DNA of 64,000 bases from Pararge aegeria (GCF_905163445.1 NC_053204.1:9011001-9075000); one strand, 5' to 3'; shown: positions 38,913 to 49,472, counted from the stretch's first letter. Numbers and translations are program-made. Notes: generated by a model not told the origin, from the sequence alone.

Positions 38913-39649
38913 TGGGTTGTTATGATGATGAAACCAAATCAGTCAGTAATATCTATTTAAATATAATAAAGTATATTTTACTTTGTCCAAAAATTTTTAT
39001 AATAACTAAGAAAACAGTACTTTTTCATGAGATTTTTGTACTTTTGTAATTTTTCATATCGTGTTTTTTTTATATTGCGGAGAGCTAGATTATAAATAGT
39101 TTATGTTCATTAAACCTCATTTAGCATCACCCCTATATCAAGTATATTAGTAGTAGTTGCATGTAGACAAAAGCTAGAACACCAGAAAATCCTAACTTTT
39201 CGCCTTTAACTTTGGTCCTAAAGTGCGATGAAAAAAAATACTTTAGTCGCAGTCAGTAAAATCTAATGGCGCGACCGAAGCCTCGCATACGACCAGATTC
39301 AACCTGGGACCTAACAATCCTTAACACTGCCTAGAGAGATGGTCAATGTATTAAAACAAATCATGGTCAAGGACAAAAGTTGTTATCAATAAAAAAAGTA
39401 CCAGGGCCGCATGACAAACAAAGATATTAAAACTCAGATGCCTATGATAGTGCGTTAACCCACAAGCTAAACAATGAATTACAATACAATACAGCACCTG
39501 ACAACATCCAAAACCATAGACAACAATGATTTGTATATTTGCATACATTATAATCACACTTGCTAAATGAAATAAAATTGAACAGAAAGTAAGGCTTAGT
39601 ATACATAGTGGCGTCGTCAACCGATTTATTTCCGATCACTAGTAATAAT
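38913..39649. other. No gene recognised
   Basis: About 740 bp; the 89-codon hydrophobic minus frame at 39351-39620 has no recognisable domain. Confidence 0.4.
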
Positions 39650-39705
39650 TGACTGACAAAGCAGATTGCCGCTCTTATGGTAAGAGAAAAACCATAGACT
39701 ATAAA

Positions 39706-39856
39706 CAGTGGCGTGCATAGAAGAACACAAAAAACTTAAGGATAGCATTTAAGAGGGTAAAAAAGCCTACCCTTAAGCATTTATAACTCGTACTGGAGAT
39801 TTTCTTTATTTTATATCATCTGCATACACTGTGCATACCCTCTATGCAAGCCACTG
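39706..39856. mobile_element. M1 MITE, complete, hAT type
   Basis: 151 bp from CAGTGGCGTGCATAG to CTCTATGCAAGCCACTG. Flanks ACTATAAA (39698-39705) and ACTGTAAA (39857-39864) match at 7 of 8 bases. Confidence 0.87.
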
Positions 39857-39998
39857 ACTGTAAAGATACCATCACGTCGCAGGGCATGTTACGAAAACGT
39901 CCTACAAATTGTCGCACTGTGCACATCAACGACTCATGTGCTTACATTATAACGATAACCTTTCAAATCGGTAGCATTGCTGCTTTGCAGTGGTTACT

Positions 39999-40039
39999 AC
40001 CGGTACTTCCCCGGGCGAGTTGCCCGGGGAAGTACCGGT
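39999..40039. repeat. Perfect hairpin, 18-bp arms, 5-nt loop
   Basis: ACCGGTACTTCCCCGGGC (39999-40016) is exactly complementary to 40022-40039 around GAGTT, at the end of an F copy. Confidence 0.95.
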
Positions 40040-40064
40040 GGCAAAATGAAAACATCTTGATAAA

Positions 40065-40195
40065 TCCTGCATGCCTGAGATTTCACCAACGTTATCTTAT
40101 AGGCGTGTGAAGTCTACCAATCCGCACTGGGTCAACGTGATGTACTACGACCTAACTCCTCGTCATTCTGACAGGAGACTGCGTCCATCATGATA
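40065..40195 (+). mobile_element. SINE-B 3' half
   Basis: CTGCATGCCTGAGATTTCAC, GCGTGTGAAGTCTACCAATC, CGTGATGTACTACGACC and a degraded end. Confidence 0.75.
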
Positions 40196-40212
40196 TTCTA
40201 GATATATAGATA

Positions 40213-40645
40213 TACTAGCTGTTGCCCGCAACTTCTTCTGCGTTTGATTTTGTTTTTTGATGTGGCATTAAATTTAGTTGTTGATCTAATAAAAATTAAA
40301 GTATTCAGTATAGCTAAGCCTTAAATGAGGGGTTTGCTGCTGTCCGCTGAGGAGTTCTGTCCTCTATCTCCAACCACAGTTTGGGCAAAATTAAACACAT
40401 ATTATAACCTCTATAGTACAAAAATAATTATTTAAATCGTTTATAATTTGTCGGAGTTATGGCGTCAAATCGTCACTCATCCCCTCTCCCAAAGGAACTG
40501 AGCTTAATATCGGAATAAAAAGTATCCTATATTACTTCTAACACTTCCAAGAATATGTGTTCAAAGTTTCATGAGGATCGGTTAAGTAGTTTTTGCGTGA
40601 AAGCGTAACAAACAAACTTATATTGACATTTATAATATTAGTAGG
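40213..40645 (-). mobile_element. Helitron-like element, near complete
   Basis: Plus strand starts TACTAGCTGTTGCCCGCAAC and ends ATTTATAATATTAGTAGG: the inverse of the copy at 15440-15901 throughout, including CAGTTTGGGCAAAATTAAAC, absent from that copy. No ORF. Confidence 0.75.
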
Positions 40646-40654
40646 CAGTACATT

Positions 40655-40978
40655 TATAATATAGAGTAGGGATAGGGATAGGGATAGGGATATACCCCGC
40701 GCCCGCGACTTCGTCTGCGTTTGAATTTGCTTTTAAAGTATTCAATATCGCTAAGCCTTAAATGAGTATAGTTGTATATATAATACCATATTATTTATTG
40801 ACAAAAAATTTGCAATAAAATAAAATTGCGACTATAATTAAAGATCTAAGCTATCCTATCTCTTAAGTTGGACCAGACTGCTTACGGTGTGCCAATTTAA
40901 TTTAAAATCGGTTTAGTAGTTTAGGAGTCCATCGCGGACAAACATCGTGACAGGAGATTTATATATATTAAGATATGT
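40655..40978 (-). mobile_element. Second Helitron-like element with (TAGGGA)n edge
   Basis: A GGGATA array at 40668-40692 precedes CGCGCCCGCGACTTCGTCTG. The middle differs from the neighbour, and ATCGGTTTAGTAGTTTAGGA leads to TTATATATATTAAGAT. Confidence 0.55.
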
Positions 40979-41349
40979 AGAGAGAGAGAGAGAGTTGGTC
41001 TCGCACTTAATGCATCCACACCTCATTCAAAAAACATGTCAAACATGTATGTTCTACTATTCTACTTTTTTATCATCCCTTTTAGTATTGCGGGTATTCA
41101 ATATTAACTTTTGCTTTGTTGATTAGCTTTTAGGCTTTTATTTTAATTAAGCATGTTGTGGTCATTTCCAGAAGGTTTCAATCTACTGTCTTACTCTTTT
41201 TTTTTGTTGCTATTCTCATGATTGATTGTTACCAGTTTAATGCTCCAATAAAAAAATATATAACGATATATGATGTACAAATATGATTACCAGCGTTACC
41301 TGCGAATTCATATCTTTATTTTTTTCTTTTTGTTTTAAACGAGCCATAT
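40979..41349. other. No gene; (GA)n at 40979-40995
   Basis: A GA dinucleotide run followed by AT-rich unassigned sequence. Confidence 0.45.
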
Positions 41350-41524
41350 TTATAAGGAGAGCACTGTCGCCTATAACACAGGTTTATACCTAGCTTAGGG
41401 ACAGTTGATTTCTGTATATCCGTGTTAACTATAACATTAATATAAGTTATACCTATTGTGCAGATGTAATGTAAATTGTACCTATGTTTTATTGAACAAT
41501 AAACAAATATTTATTTATTTATAT
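41350..41524 (+). mobile_element. LINE-type 3' end
   Basis: TAAGGAGAGCACTGTCGCCT, TAGCTTAGGGACAGTTGATT, then TGTTTTATTGAACAATAAAC and a TATTTATT tail look like a LINE 3' UTR with a polyadenylation-like AATAAA. No ORF remains. Confidence 0.5.
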
Positions 41525-41748
41525 TTATGTCTTATAACGGTCCGCTACTGGACTAACTCTAGCTCTATTCCAAAGGAAGATTTACCTATAATTACCAAGC
41601 TGGGCAGACGGCTTGGTGATCATAGTGGATGGTAGTAGTAACACAGAGGACGCTGCTGACCGCTCTTTGTTATATTCCCGTAACAGCCTCGTACGACACC
41701 CGCGTTAAGCGGTGGTAACTGCCGTATACTGATCTGCCGTCACCATAC
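41525..41748 (-). mobile_element. SINE-G, near full length
   Basis: Plus strand: AACGGTCCGCTACTGGACTA, CAAGCTGGGCAGACGGCTTG, CACAGAGGACGCTGCTGACC, TTATATTCCCGTAACAGC, ACGACACCCGCG, ATCTGCCGTCACCATAC. No tRNA boxes recognised; class uncertain. Confidence 0.65.
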
Positions 41749-41828
41749 AGCTTACTTTTATATAAATTAATGCACAAAGTTAACATAACATTACGCAGTG
41801 ACAACCATCAGCTGTGTTTACGTCAAAG

Positions 41829-41895
41829 TTGTGGAAACTTCATTGGTCTATGTGATACAAAAATACGGCATTACTTTTATGTATAGTTATACTGT
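41829..41895 (+). repeat. Short repeat R, copy 2
   Basis: AGTTGTGGAAACTTCATTGG and ACGGCATTACTTTTATGT match 24686-24754. Confidence 0.5.
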
Positions 41896-42756
41896 TTGTT
41901 TCCCTTGAAAAGCTAATAAATAAATAAATAACGCAGAAAAAAAATATAAACGTTTGATCTGTTATTTCTGATCTTCCGACCTTGTAGACAAGATTTATAG
42001 ATAGAAGACATGGTGGTAGTGACAACTGTATTTTGAAGTACGGCAGTTCCACACGGCACGGCAGTGTGTACTCAGCCTTACCCAATTAATTCTAGGCCAT
42101 GGTTCATATAATTTAGCCGGCTAATACATGTCATGATAACATCCGGTCGGATGAGCCTATTAAATCATATGTACGTGTGGTCAGGACCCCTAACTGTAAA
42201 TGAGGGTCCAAGTGCATGAGCGGCAGCGATTTTGTTATACTCGCAGGCTTCTGATAAATTTTGGCTTTTGACTAATGCCCATTAGCAACGCTGTTATTGT
42301 CAAAAATATCCATACCATTTTTAGCAAACAACAAGTTTGAAATTTAACCTTTTCGACACATGATTGAATATAGAAAATGGAGATAATACACCATGATCTT
42401 TGCATCGTCTGAGTACCTTACAAGACTGAAGTATATCGGAAATGCACCCGTATTTATATCAAAATCACCGAAACAATGTCAGGAACATGAATTGTTAGTC
42501 AAATTTAAATTTAATTATTTCTTGAAAACTATTTATTAATTAAATAAAACTTAACACGTTTGTTAAAATGCTGATCAATTTGACCCATCGAATCGATGAA
42601 AACCAAACATGAAGACCGATGTCCTGGTTGGACCACGGTCCTCGAGCATCACCATAGCTCCCGTACAAATTTAATAAAATATCTTCAACATTTAAATTAA
42701 TAGTTATAAAAAAATTAATTATTTACTCGCTTTTCAAAATAACTGTAACACTATAC
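41896..42756. other. No gene recognised
   Basis: About 860 bp without internal match. Incidental frames only. Confidence 0.4.
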
Positions 42757-42950
42757 AAGTTGATACTATACTACCTGTTGCCCGCCACGCCATTATCGTT
42801 ATTACAATACAGGTTATTTTACAAAACTGTAATTTGATTTGGATTTTCCCATGAAAATGGTCCCCGGTTGCTTTTTTGGTGAAAAGTACCATGTCTGTAT
42901 CTTCCGGAGCATAAAAACAAATAAATAAACAGACAGACAGACACGTCAAG
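42757..42950 (-). mobile_element. Helitron-like degenerate fragment
   Basis: ACTACCTGTTGCCCGCCACG corresponds to the CTAG-end block and TTTTCCCATGAAAATG-type sequence follows, ending in a CAGACAGACAGACACG stretch. Confidence 0.4.
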
Positions 42951-43084
42951 ATAGCTGGACTGTTTGAACCTAACATCAGTAAAAAAATATCAGACACTTT
43001 CATATTTAGAATATTAGCGTAATAGCATAAGGGCTCTATTTGTTTTTTAATAAATAGATTACCAACCAAGATTGCAACCAGACG

Positions 43085-43265
43085 GTGCACCTGATGGTAG
43101 GAGGAAAACTATCACCTATAAACAGAGCATGTGTCCTGCAACGAGCTGTGTCCATCAACCTGAGAAGGCGTTAAGCCTCATGTGCCTATAATTACATAGG
43201 CAAGCGCGACCTTCAGGCCGGAACACAACAATGCTAATGAAATAAGCACGGCGGTACTTATCCGG
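43085..43265 (+). mobile_element. Element F
   Basis: TGCACCTGATGGTAGGAGGA, GCATGTGTCCTGCAACGAGC, TGTGTCCATCAACCTGAG, TAGGCAAGCGCGACC and AATGCTAATGAAATAAGCAC. Confidence 0.75.
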
Positions 43266-43708
43266 ACGAGCCTTGTGACAAAAAAATCCCAACTACTTGT
43301 TCCACGAGTTTGTCCCACTGGCACTTCGTCCACCTCTCAATCACCGACCACGACATCAAGAATAATCCAATTGCGCATATAAGAAGCAAATATACGAAAT
43401 GAAAAAGTATATATACAATATACATTGTTAAATATCTGCACACCTTTGACCGCTGTATCACTTAACTTGGGTCAAACAAAATTGCATCATGCATAATATT
43501 ACCGGGCGTTGAACGCTCGCGAAAAAAATGAGGCTACCAATGATACTAAAAAGGTAGGCGGCGGATCTTATGGCAGGACACATTTTGACTTAACGAGCTT
43601 TAGGGACGTCGCACATCGCGACTTTTTTAAGCGATTGAGTAGCGATATTATCGCAAAAATGTTGCAATGCCAGTTCGCTGGGCGTTTAGTAATTTTTAAA
43701 TATATAGG
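43266..43708. other. No gene recognised
   Basis: A 68-codon plus frame at 43509-43715 is not recognisable; no repeat match. Confidence 0.35.
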
Positions 43709-43860
43709 TTACTAGCTGACCCCAGCGCCATCTGTCGGGCTGATTTGTGAATGTAAACCATCCAGGGTGCCACCCAAACGCATACCGAAAAATTCATTCA
43801 AATCGGTCCGGCCGTTTAGGAGGAGTTCAGTGACATACACACGCACACAAGATAGAAAAA
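43709..43860 (-). mobile_element. Helitron-like fragment, second subfamily
   Basis: ACTAGCTGACCCCAGCGCCA, TCTGTCGGGCTGATTTGTGA and CAAATCGGTCCGGCCGTTTA; inverse match of 29020-29162, with a CTAGT-type end at its edge. Confidence 0.6.
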
Positions 43861-44059
43861 CAGTTTTCCTGACCTATTTCGGCCACGGTTAATATACAGA
43901 GTACATTCCAACTACGCGGGAGATGTTATAGTGCATAAGTGTGTGCTCAAACACAGGTGCACTTCTCAATTCCCTCACTCTCATAGTCTGATGGGAGTGC
44001 AGCTCCAACACGACCCGGTAAGAGATCAGGTGTTCAGTACCGACAGCTTAACCTGCTCT

Positions 44060-44205
44060 CCGAGGCCTCCACAGCCAATTTTAAAACTCCAATTTTAAAT
44101 TTCTAGATAGAAAAACCCAATACTTTTCATAAGCGCGACACCGGGGATCGAACCAAGGACCTCGTAGTCGAACATGCTAACTAATCAACGGGGTAGTTAG
44201 TAAAA
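44060..44205 (-). mobile_element. SINE-D-like element
   Basis: GCGACACCGGGGATCGAACC and AAGGACCTCGTAGTCGAACA read as a tRNA-like module on the minus strand. Confidence 0.5.
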
Positions 44206-44394
44206 AGTTTTATAATTATAAATATGAGTATATATATGGTGAAAAAATAAGTAAAGTAAACAGATGTGCTTGCGCAGTTGTACTAGGGAAACATGAATCA
44301 CGAGTACAGTATAGCTTTACCGGCGTAAGCACGATTTTGCATCGATAATTTCGCGATACACACGCTTTGCATAAACGATACAGTCACCATCCGA

Positions 44395-44745
44395 CACCCC
44401 CAATCATCTCATAGTTGCGGCTTCTTTTTACTCACGCCAAACTCGCGACTCTCAACAAGAGGCGGCCTTAACATATCCTTCACGACCCTGACGATCAGAT
44501 TACTACTGACCACGCTCCCTATCAACTTCTGCACAGCGTCTTCGCCGGCGATTATGAAGGCCCCGACTTCTGCCGTCATCCGGACGTGGACACAAGCCAC
44601 GGCCTCTGAGGCTTGCGGATTAATCACCGTCCGAAACCCCCGTCACTCCCAAGGTCGCCTGAGCTGAGGTTCGGCCTCAAATGAGGCGCCCTCAGGCCGA
44701 CCTCTTCTCTTCCTCGAGCTCTTTGGTTCACGTCAATCGATACAG
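44395..44745 (-). other. GC-rich island with an open frame, unidentified
   Basis: Clearly GC-richer than the surroundings. The minus strand holds a 72-codon frame ending at 44409 (CVHVRMTAEVGAFIIAGEDA, LIGSVVSSNLIVRVVKDML) and, in another frame just upstream, VGLRAPHLRPNLSSGDLGSD. It may be the 3' part of a LINE of a family not otherwise present. No confident identity. Confidence 0.35.
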
Positions 44746-45249
44746 TCGTGTTCTACAACAAATTAACTCGATCGTTTTTCAATTTTACATTCCTAATAAT
44801 CAATTGATGTAGGCTGTAGCCAATGTGCCATATTACCGTCTAAAACTACCCACTTTTTCGAAAAGTTAAAATACCTTATAAATCATAGTCGTCAAGATAT
44901 CCATTGTGCATAAATATTATATATAACACTTATATAACCTTAACCCATTTATAACACAATGTATAAGGAAACGAGGAATTCTCCGGCTATTACCTAGTTG
45001 TCGACGACTATTCGTCAAAACGTCTCGATAAAGAAGCGTCGGTGTTAACGGGCGTTGATATTAGCGCCTTTAAATGTACTTAAATGGTTTTGACAAATGA
45101 TCGTGGAGTAATCACAAGGTTAAAGGGCGTTTTATTGTTAATGGTTATGTGTGAAAATTAAATAAAATATGCGTTTCAGCGGCTGCTTAGATGGTTAAAA
45201 AGCCGTAAACTTCTACCATATCTAATGACCCGTTTTATAATATAATTAC
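44746..45249. other. No gene recognised
   Basis: AT-rich, no match. Confidence 0.4.
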
Positions 45250-45412
45250 CCGCCAACCTGCATTAAAAGCGGTGATAGCATAGGTAAGACTTTGTCTTCG
45301 TTAAGCCTACCAATCTACACTTGGCCAGCATGGTGGAGTACAGCCTAAATCCTTCTCATTCTGATAGAAGACGTGCCCTGTAGTGGGCCGATAATAGGTG
45401 ATAATGAACCCA
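45250..45412 (+). mobile_element. SINE-B with large internal deletion
   Basis: Head AAAGCGGTGATAGCATAGGT and GACTTTGTCTTCGTTAAG jump to CCTACCAATCTACACTTGGC and CCTGTAGTGGGCCGATAATA. Confidence 0.75.
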
Positions 45413-46487
45413 AATTAGTGCAGCGTGGGAGTCCAAGCCCTTAAATCCTTGACTTTCTGAGCCCAGTGCCCAGCAATGGGGGATGTTTGAAATGGATGAA
45501 GGTTTCCAGATATACAAGAGTACATACCAGATATAATATTTTTGGTTTAGACTCCCGTTTTCCCGAGAAACTAAAATTATAGGAAACTAAAACATACTCT
45601 GCCTTGTTAAGATCTACCAGGAAATCAGGAATATGTAGCAAGAGCACCACACTACACAAAATATTGTTAGTATTAAGCGCGATAAAAACTGTTAACGAAA
45701 ACAAGAGGTAGCTCAGAAAGTAGATTTACCAGGCTAAAGGAAAAAAAATCTTCGGACCAGTAGTAAATTCATTACCATCGGACTAATTTAATATATTCTC
45801 TTCTCTAATAATCATATTTTTTATAGAAATCGACAACGTGCTTTTAAAATACCAGGAAATCAGAAAACATAAAGTACCGTGACATTTTACTTGCAACGCC
45901 CGAGTTAAAGGTACTAGGAAATCATAAATATTTAGAAGGTAGGTTACGTAGGTACGTGAACAAAAAATGGGACAATCTCCACCGCAGATCTTTGTTGTCC
46001 GAGATATGAACTAGTTTTTGTTGAATAGCCTTCAAAGCAGTTTCTACTAAGCCAATATAAAGGCACGAAAGCTCTATTGTCGAGATTGAGGCAATCAACT
46101 GTGGAAGACTTTAATAAAGCAAAATAAGAATACCCGTTCACTGGCGGTCAGAGAAAGGAAGCCATTTTTGTATCTATTTTGTTATAGACAAAAAAAAGTT
46201 CTAATGTACGACGTTGGAACCATAAAGATGACTTTTTAATTTCTCAGGTTGTTATGGCAACCTTTGAACATCAGATTCTAGATCAGATTGATATATAGAT
46301 GACAAGTATCAAATGCCAATGACCACACTCGTGTAACTACCAAGAGATTATAAAACACTTGGAGACTTCAAAACGTTATGAAATAAAAATTAGCATTGAA
46401 CCCTCTTTTCTCGCTTAGGTTGGGATAGCTTAGACCCATTACGCTACTGAAACGGTGATTGGCGGGCTTTTAACGGTAATCTCTAAA
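45413..46487. other. No gene; short dispersed motif repeated
   Basis: A degenerate motif near TACCAGGAAATCAGGAA occurs at about 45617, 45850 and 45909, and similar ones lie near 57036 and 57152. Otherwise unassigned. Confidence 0.35.
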
Positions 46488-46548
46488 AAATTCAAAATTT
46501 ATTTATTTCGAGTTTGGCCTAGTTTATAAGCACTTTTGAAGCGTCAAA
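46488..46548 (-). mobile_element. LINE-J1 tail
   Basis: AAAATTCAAAATTTATTTAT and AAGCACTTTTGAAGCGTCAA, the inverse of the J1 terminus. Confidence 0.7.
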
Positions 46549-46561
46549 TCAGTCTAATTTT

Positions 46562-46891
46562 ATAATTTCAAAACCGACAGGATTTGAACCTGTTCGGTTC
46601 CGAAACTTTTTTAAATGTATAAACTTAACATAAAATAAACACTAATAAAAATTATAAAATGGCAATGTCATATTTTGTTTCAAACGTGTCTCATTGTAAT
46701 ATGGACCTTTGAAAACGTAGATCGAAATTGCAACGTCTTCTACTAGATGACGCCACAGTCGCTATAAGAATGATGTAAAAAGGCATATACTAATTTCGGC
46801 ATCAATGGTAGGTGAGCCGTAGTTTAATTGGAAAAAGCGCTCAGGTCGCGATTGCCAAGAATTATATGCTTTTTAAATTCATAAAAATGGT
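46562..46891 (+). mobile_element. SINE-H, rearranged multimer
   Basis: An inverted tRNA-like piece (CGACAGGATTTGAACCTG) abuts a plus-strand piece (TTCGGTTCCGAAAC). A body follows (CACTAATAAAAATTATAAAA, TGTTTCAAACGTGTCTCATT, TACTAGATGACGCCACAGTC, GGCATATACTAATTTCGGCA), and then a second, truncated head (GTGAGCCGTAGTTTAATTGG). Confidence 0.6.
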
Positions 46892-47478
46892 AGTGACTTT
46901 ACCACCGGAAGGCAGATTCCAAAGTCAAAGTCAAATATTTCTTTATTCAAATAGGCACATAGATGGCACTTTTGATGCGTACATTACATGTAAAATATGA
47001 CATAGGAGTGAGTTGATGGCGATAAATAAATTCGTCAACTTAAAACTAAAGCGAGGGTTCCAACCGCGGCCTGGTCTAAGAAGCCCACTACAAACTTAGC
47101 CGGTTGTTATTTTTTTTTGTTATTACCATCTCACATTGTCCTTTAAAAACTATTAAAGAAGCAACCTGGTTAGAGCAATAATTTACACCCAAGATTTTTG
47201 TCGTTGACGTAGTCCTTAATACTATAATAGGACCTTTCTATAAGCTTACGTTTAATACAAACTTAGAACTTTTTCAGAGACATCTCCAGTATATCAACTG
47301 GTAATTTATTGTAAAATTGTATACAATTTCCTTTAAATGAATTACTTATTTTATGTAGTCTAGTATTGCACTGCAAGTTTATTTTTGCTTCTAATGTTCA
47401 AATAATTGCAGTCACATTTTCTCTTAAATTTAGATAAATTTTTGTGAACATACATTTCACTGAGAAGAGTCGGCTAGG
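46892..47478 (-). mobile_element. LINE-J1 3' UTR interrupted by LINE-J2
   Basis: J1 3' UTR (GTGACTTTACCACCGGAAGG up to CAGATTCC) stops at 46920 and resumes as CACTGAGAAGAGTCGGC at 47459. A J2 copy fills the gap. Confidence 0.78.
46921..47456 (-). mobile_element. LINE-J2 3' end inside J1
   Basis: Terminal AAAGTCAAAGTCAAATATTT, UTR, then on the minus strand the end of ORF2 (frame fragments of KISNSFKGNCIQFYNKLP and EMSLKK). Frameshifts are present. Confidence 0.8.
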
Positions 47479-47529
47479 TCTACACAATATAAACAAAGCC
47501 ACTTTTCGCGTCTGTCCGTTTAACCGCTC

Positions 47530-47716
47530 ACTTCTACTACAACGGATTTTGATGGGACTAAAGGCCTTAATAGGAGGGTTTGCCCATAATCACCAAGCTG
47601 TGTAGTAGCACAGAGTAAGCTGTTCCCGCTCTTCGTTATATTCCCTTAGTCGCGTCGTACGACACCCGCGGAAAGAGGGGTGGTGACAACTGAATCCTGA
47701 TCTGCCGTCAACACAC
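47530..47716 (-). mobile_element. SINE-G
   Basis: CCTTAATAGGAGGGTTTGCC, CATAATCACCAAGCTG, TTATATTCCCTTAGTCGCGT, CGTACGACACCCGCGG and ATCTGCCGTCAACACACGGC. Confidence 0.65.
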
Positions 47717-48250
47717 GGCATATATTTATTAAGTTCAAACTGAAGCCCGCAAAATCTTAAGTCGGGTAGGCATTTCGTTTATCACCATCTCAAAAACTCT
47801 AATTGATCTTATCAAATAAATAAATAAATATACTACGACTATACACACATCGCCATCTAGCCCCAAAGTAAGCGTAGCTTGTGTTATGGGTACTAAGGTG
47901 ACTGATGAATATTTTTTTGTATAACATACAAAAATACTTATAATATACATAAAATCCCAGACACCGAAAAACATTCATCCGCATCACACAAACATTTTCC
48001 AGTTGTGGGAATCGAACCCACTTCCTTGGACTCAGATAATTATATTTATTAAGTTCAAACTAAAGCCCACAAAAACTAAGTCGGGTAGGCATTTCGTTTA
48101 TCACCATCTCAGTTTCACTTAAAAATTCTAATTTAGATAATCAGGCGCTTGTCATTTATATAATCTGTTATGTACTAATTAATGAGATATTTCTATAAGC
48201 TTAGGATTGCTTAGACTTGCTTATTTAGTATCAACTATCAGTAGAGCTTT
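47717..48250 (-). mobile_element. LINE-J2-related tail, duplicated around a SINE-A
   Basis: About 75 bp (ATATTTATTAAGTTCAAACT through TTATCACCATCTCA) occurs at 47717-47796 and again at 48038-48110, on both sides of a SINE-A. The right copy continues as TTCTATAAGCTTAGGATTGC. Confidence 0.6.
47818..48037 (-). mobile_element. SINE-A, head-truncated
   Basis: B-box GGGTTCGATTCCCACAAC on the minus strand, body, and an AAATAAATAAATAAATA-type tail read on the plus strand. Confidence 0.85.
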
Positions 48251-48261
48251 TTGTAACAGTC

Positions 48262-48500
48262 TCGTTCTTGGGAGTACTACCCCATGCTTATTTCTGCCGC
48301 TAAGCGGCATTGTTGCAATGCTGTGTTCCGGTCTGAAGGGCGTGGTTGCCGCTGTAATTACAGGCACAATGTAATGGACACAGGGTGGCATTTTGCAGGA
48401 CGTGTTCCTTGCATGCCCAGCGAAGTTTTGCTGTATTTATAGCCGATAGGTCTAACATCAGGTGTGCAAACTGCTTGGTCTGTCAATGAACACAGATAAT
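48262..48500 (-). mobile_element. Element F, full length
   Basis: Plus strand: CTTATTTCTGCCGCTAAGCG, TGTTCCGGTCTGAAGGGCGT, CACAGGGTGGCATTTTGCAG, ACGTGTTCCTTGCATGCCCA and ACATCAGGTGTGCAAACTGC. Confidence 0.78.
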
Positions 48501-48959
48501 GTCGCTTCAAAAAAATTTTTTTTTTTTAATTTAATTTAGTTGATATCCTTTTACAATTGAATGGTATATTTTTTATGAAACCTTGGCTATTTATGTACGT
48601 AGATACCCACTTTTCCAGTTATGTATGAAACTTGTCCAGGAAACCAGAATCGGTTTGTTTTTATAAAAAACAATTCTCATAACCTGATTGCAGTTAAACA
48701 TGATTCCTTATGAGCTGGCCAAGTTTTTATGTTATACTCCATAATGGTACAAGGTTATGGGAAGCAGCTAAAAGCACTTTTTACAGGAAGACTTTTTTCC
48801 GCACCCAGTCGAAAAAGAATAATAATAATTTATCTGCTAGAATTGTAAGTCATAACAAGTTATTTAACAGTAGTTAAAGTGCAGTGTGCAAATATTTTTT
48901 TACTATACATATATCACACACAAATTTCAATGATATTGAGTAGTATTAAAAATAATATC
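48501..48959. other. Unassigned
   Basis: Contains a T-run at 48511-48527; some of it may be degraded J1 coding sequence but I cannot align it. Confidence 0.35.
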
Positions 48960-49046
48960 GATTACATCAAAATACATTATATCTGCCAATGCAAAAGTTT
49001 AAACGATGGGTTAAAACACATTTAGTAAATCTTGGTTACTATATTT
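48960..49046 (+). mobile_element. LINE-J1 C-terminal fragment
   Basis: Encodes LPMQKFKRWVKTHLVNLGYY, aligned with LPMHTFKKCVKKHLVQRGYY at 8684-8743; cut by a T-run. Confidence 0.7.
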
Positions 49047-49117
49047 TTTTTTTTTTTATTTGGGACAGAAAACAATTACATATTACAACGATACCATAAA
49101 TTGTGACTGTGAACATA

Positions 49118-49472
49118 AGATATACATATTCTTGGAAGTGTTAGAAGTAATATAGGATACTTTTATCCCGACATGAAGCTCGATTCCTTTGGGAGAGGGG
49201 ATGAAAGTATTTGACGACTTTACACCGTAACTCCGACAAATTATAACCTACGAATTATAATGTGTTTAATTTTGCCCACTGCGGTTGGAGATAGAGGAGA
49301 GAACTCCTCGGCGAACAGCAGCAAACTCCTCATTTAAGGTTAAGCGATACTGAATTCTTAAAATTTTTGTAGAACTACAACTAAATTAAATGCCACATGC
49401 CACAAAAAAAAATCAAACGCAGACGAAGTCGCGTTTTTATTGTGGTATGTGGGCAGGCAATAGCTAGTAAAT
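49118..49472 (+). mobile_element. Helitron-like element, 5'-truncated
   Basis: Runs from TTCTTGGAAGTGTTAGAAGT through GAACTCCTCGGCGAACAGCA to GCAGACGAAGTCGCG, followed by GGCAATAGCTAGTAA. An extra TTTTTATTGTGGTATGTGG sits just before the CTAGT end. Confidence 0.7.

Larger units (their letters stand above)
39650..40041 (+). mobile_element. Element F, split by M1
   Basis: The F start (GACTGACAAAGCAGATTGCC) runs to 39705. After M1 it resumes with GCAGGGCATGTTACGAAAAC and GTGCACATCAACGACTCATG, then GCATTGCTGC and a terminal hairpin at 39999-40039. Confidence 0.7.

Noticed and set aside
39351..39639. Membrane-protein-like hydrophobic frame
   Set aside because: AT-rich DNA gives Ile/Phe/Leu-rich translations; no start context, splice sites or conservation evidence.
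40668..40692. Telomeric repeat
   Set aside because: Insect telomeres are typically TTAGG; this is GGGATA, only about four units, at a Helitron-like edge.
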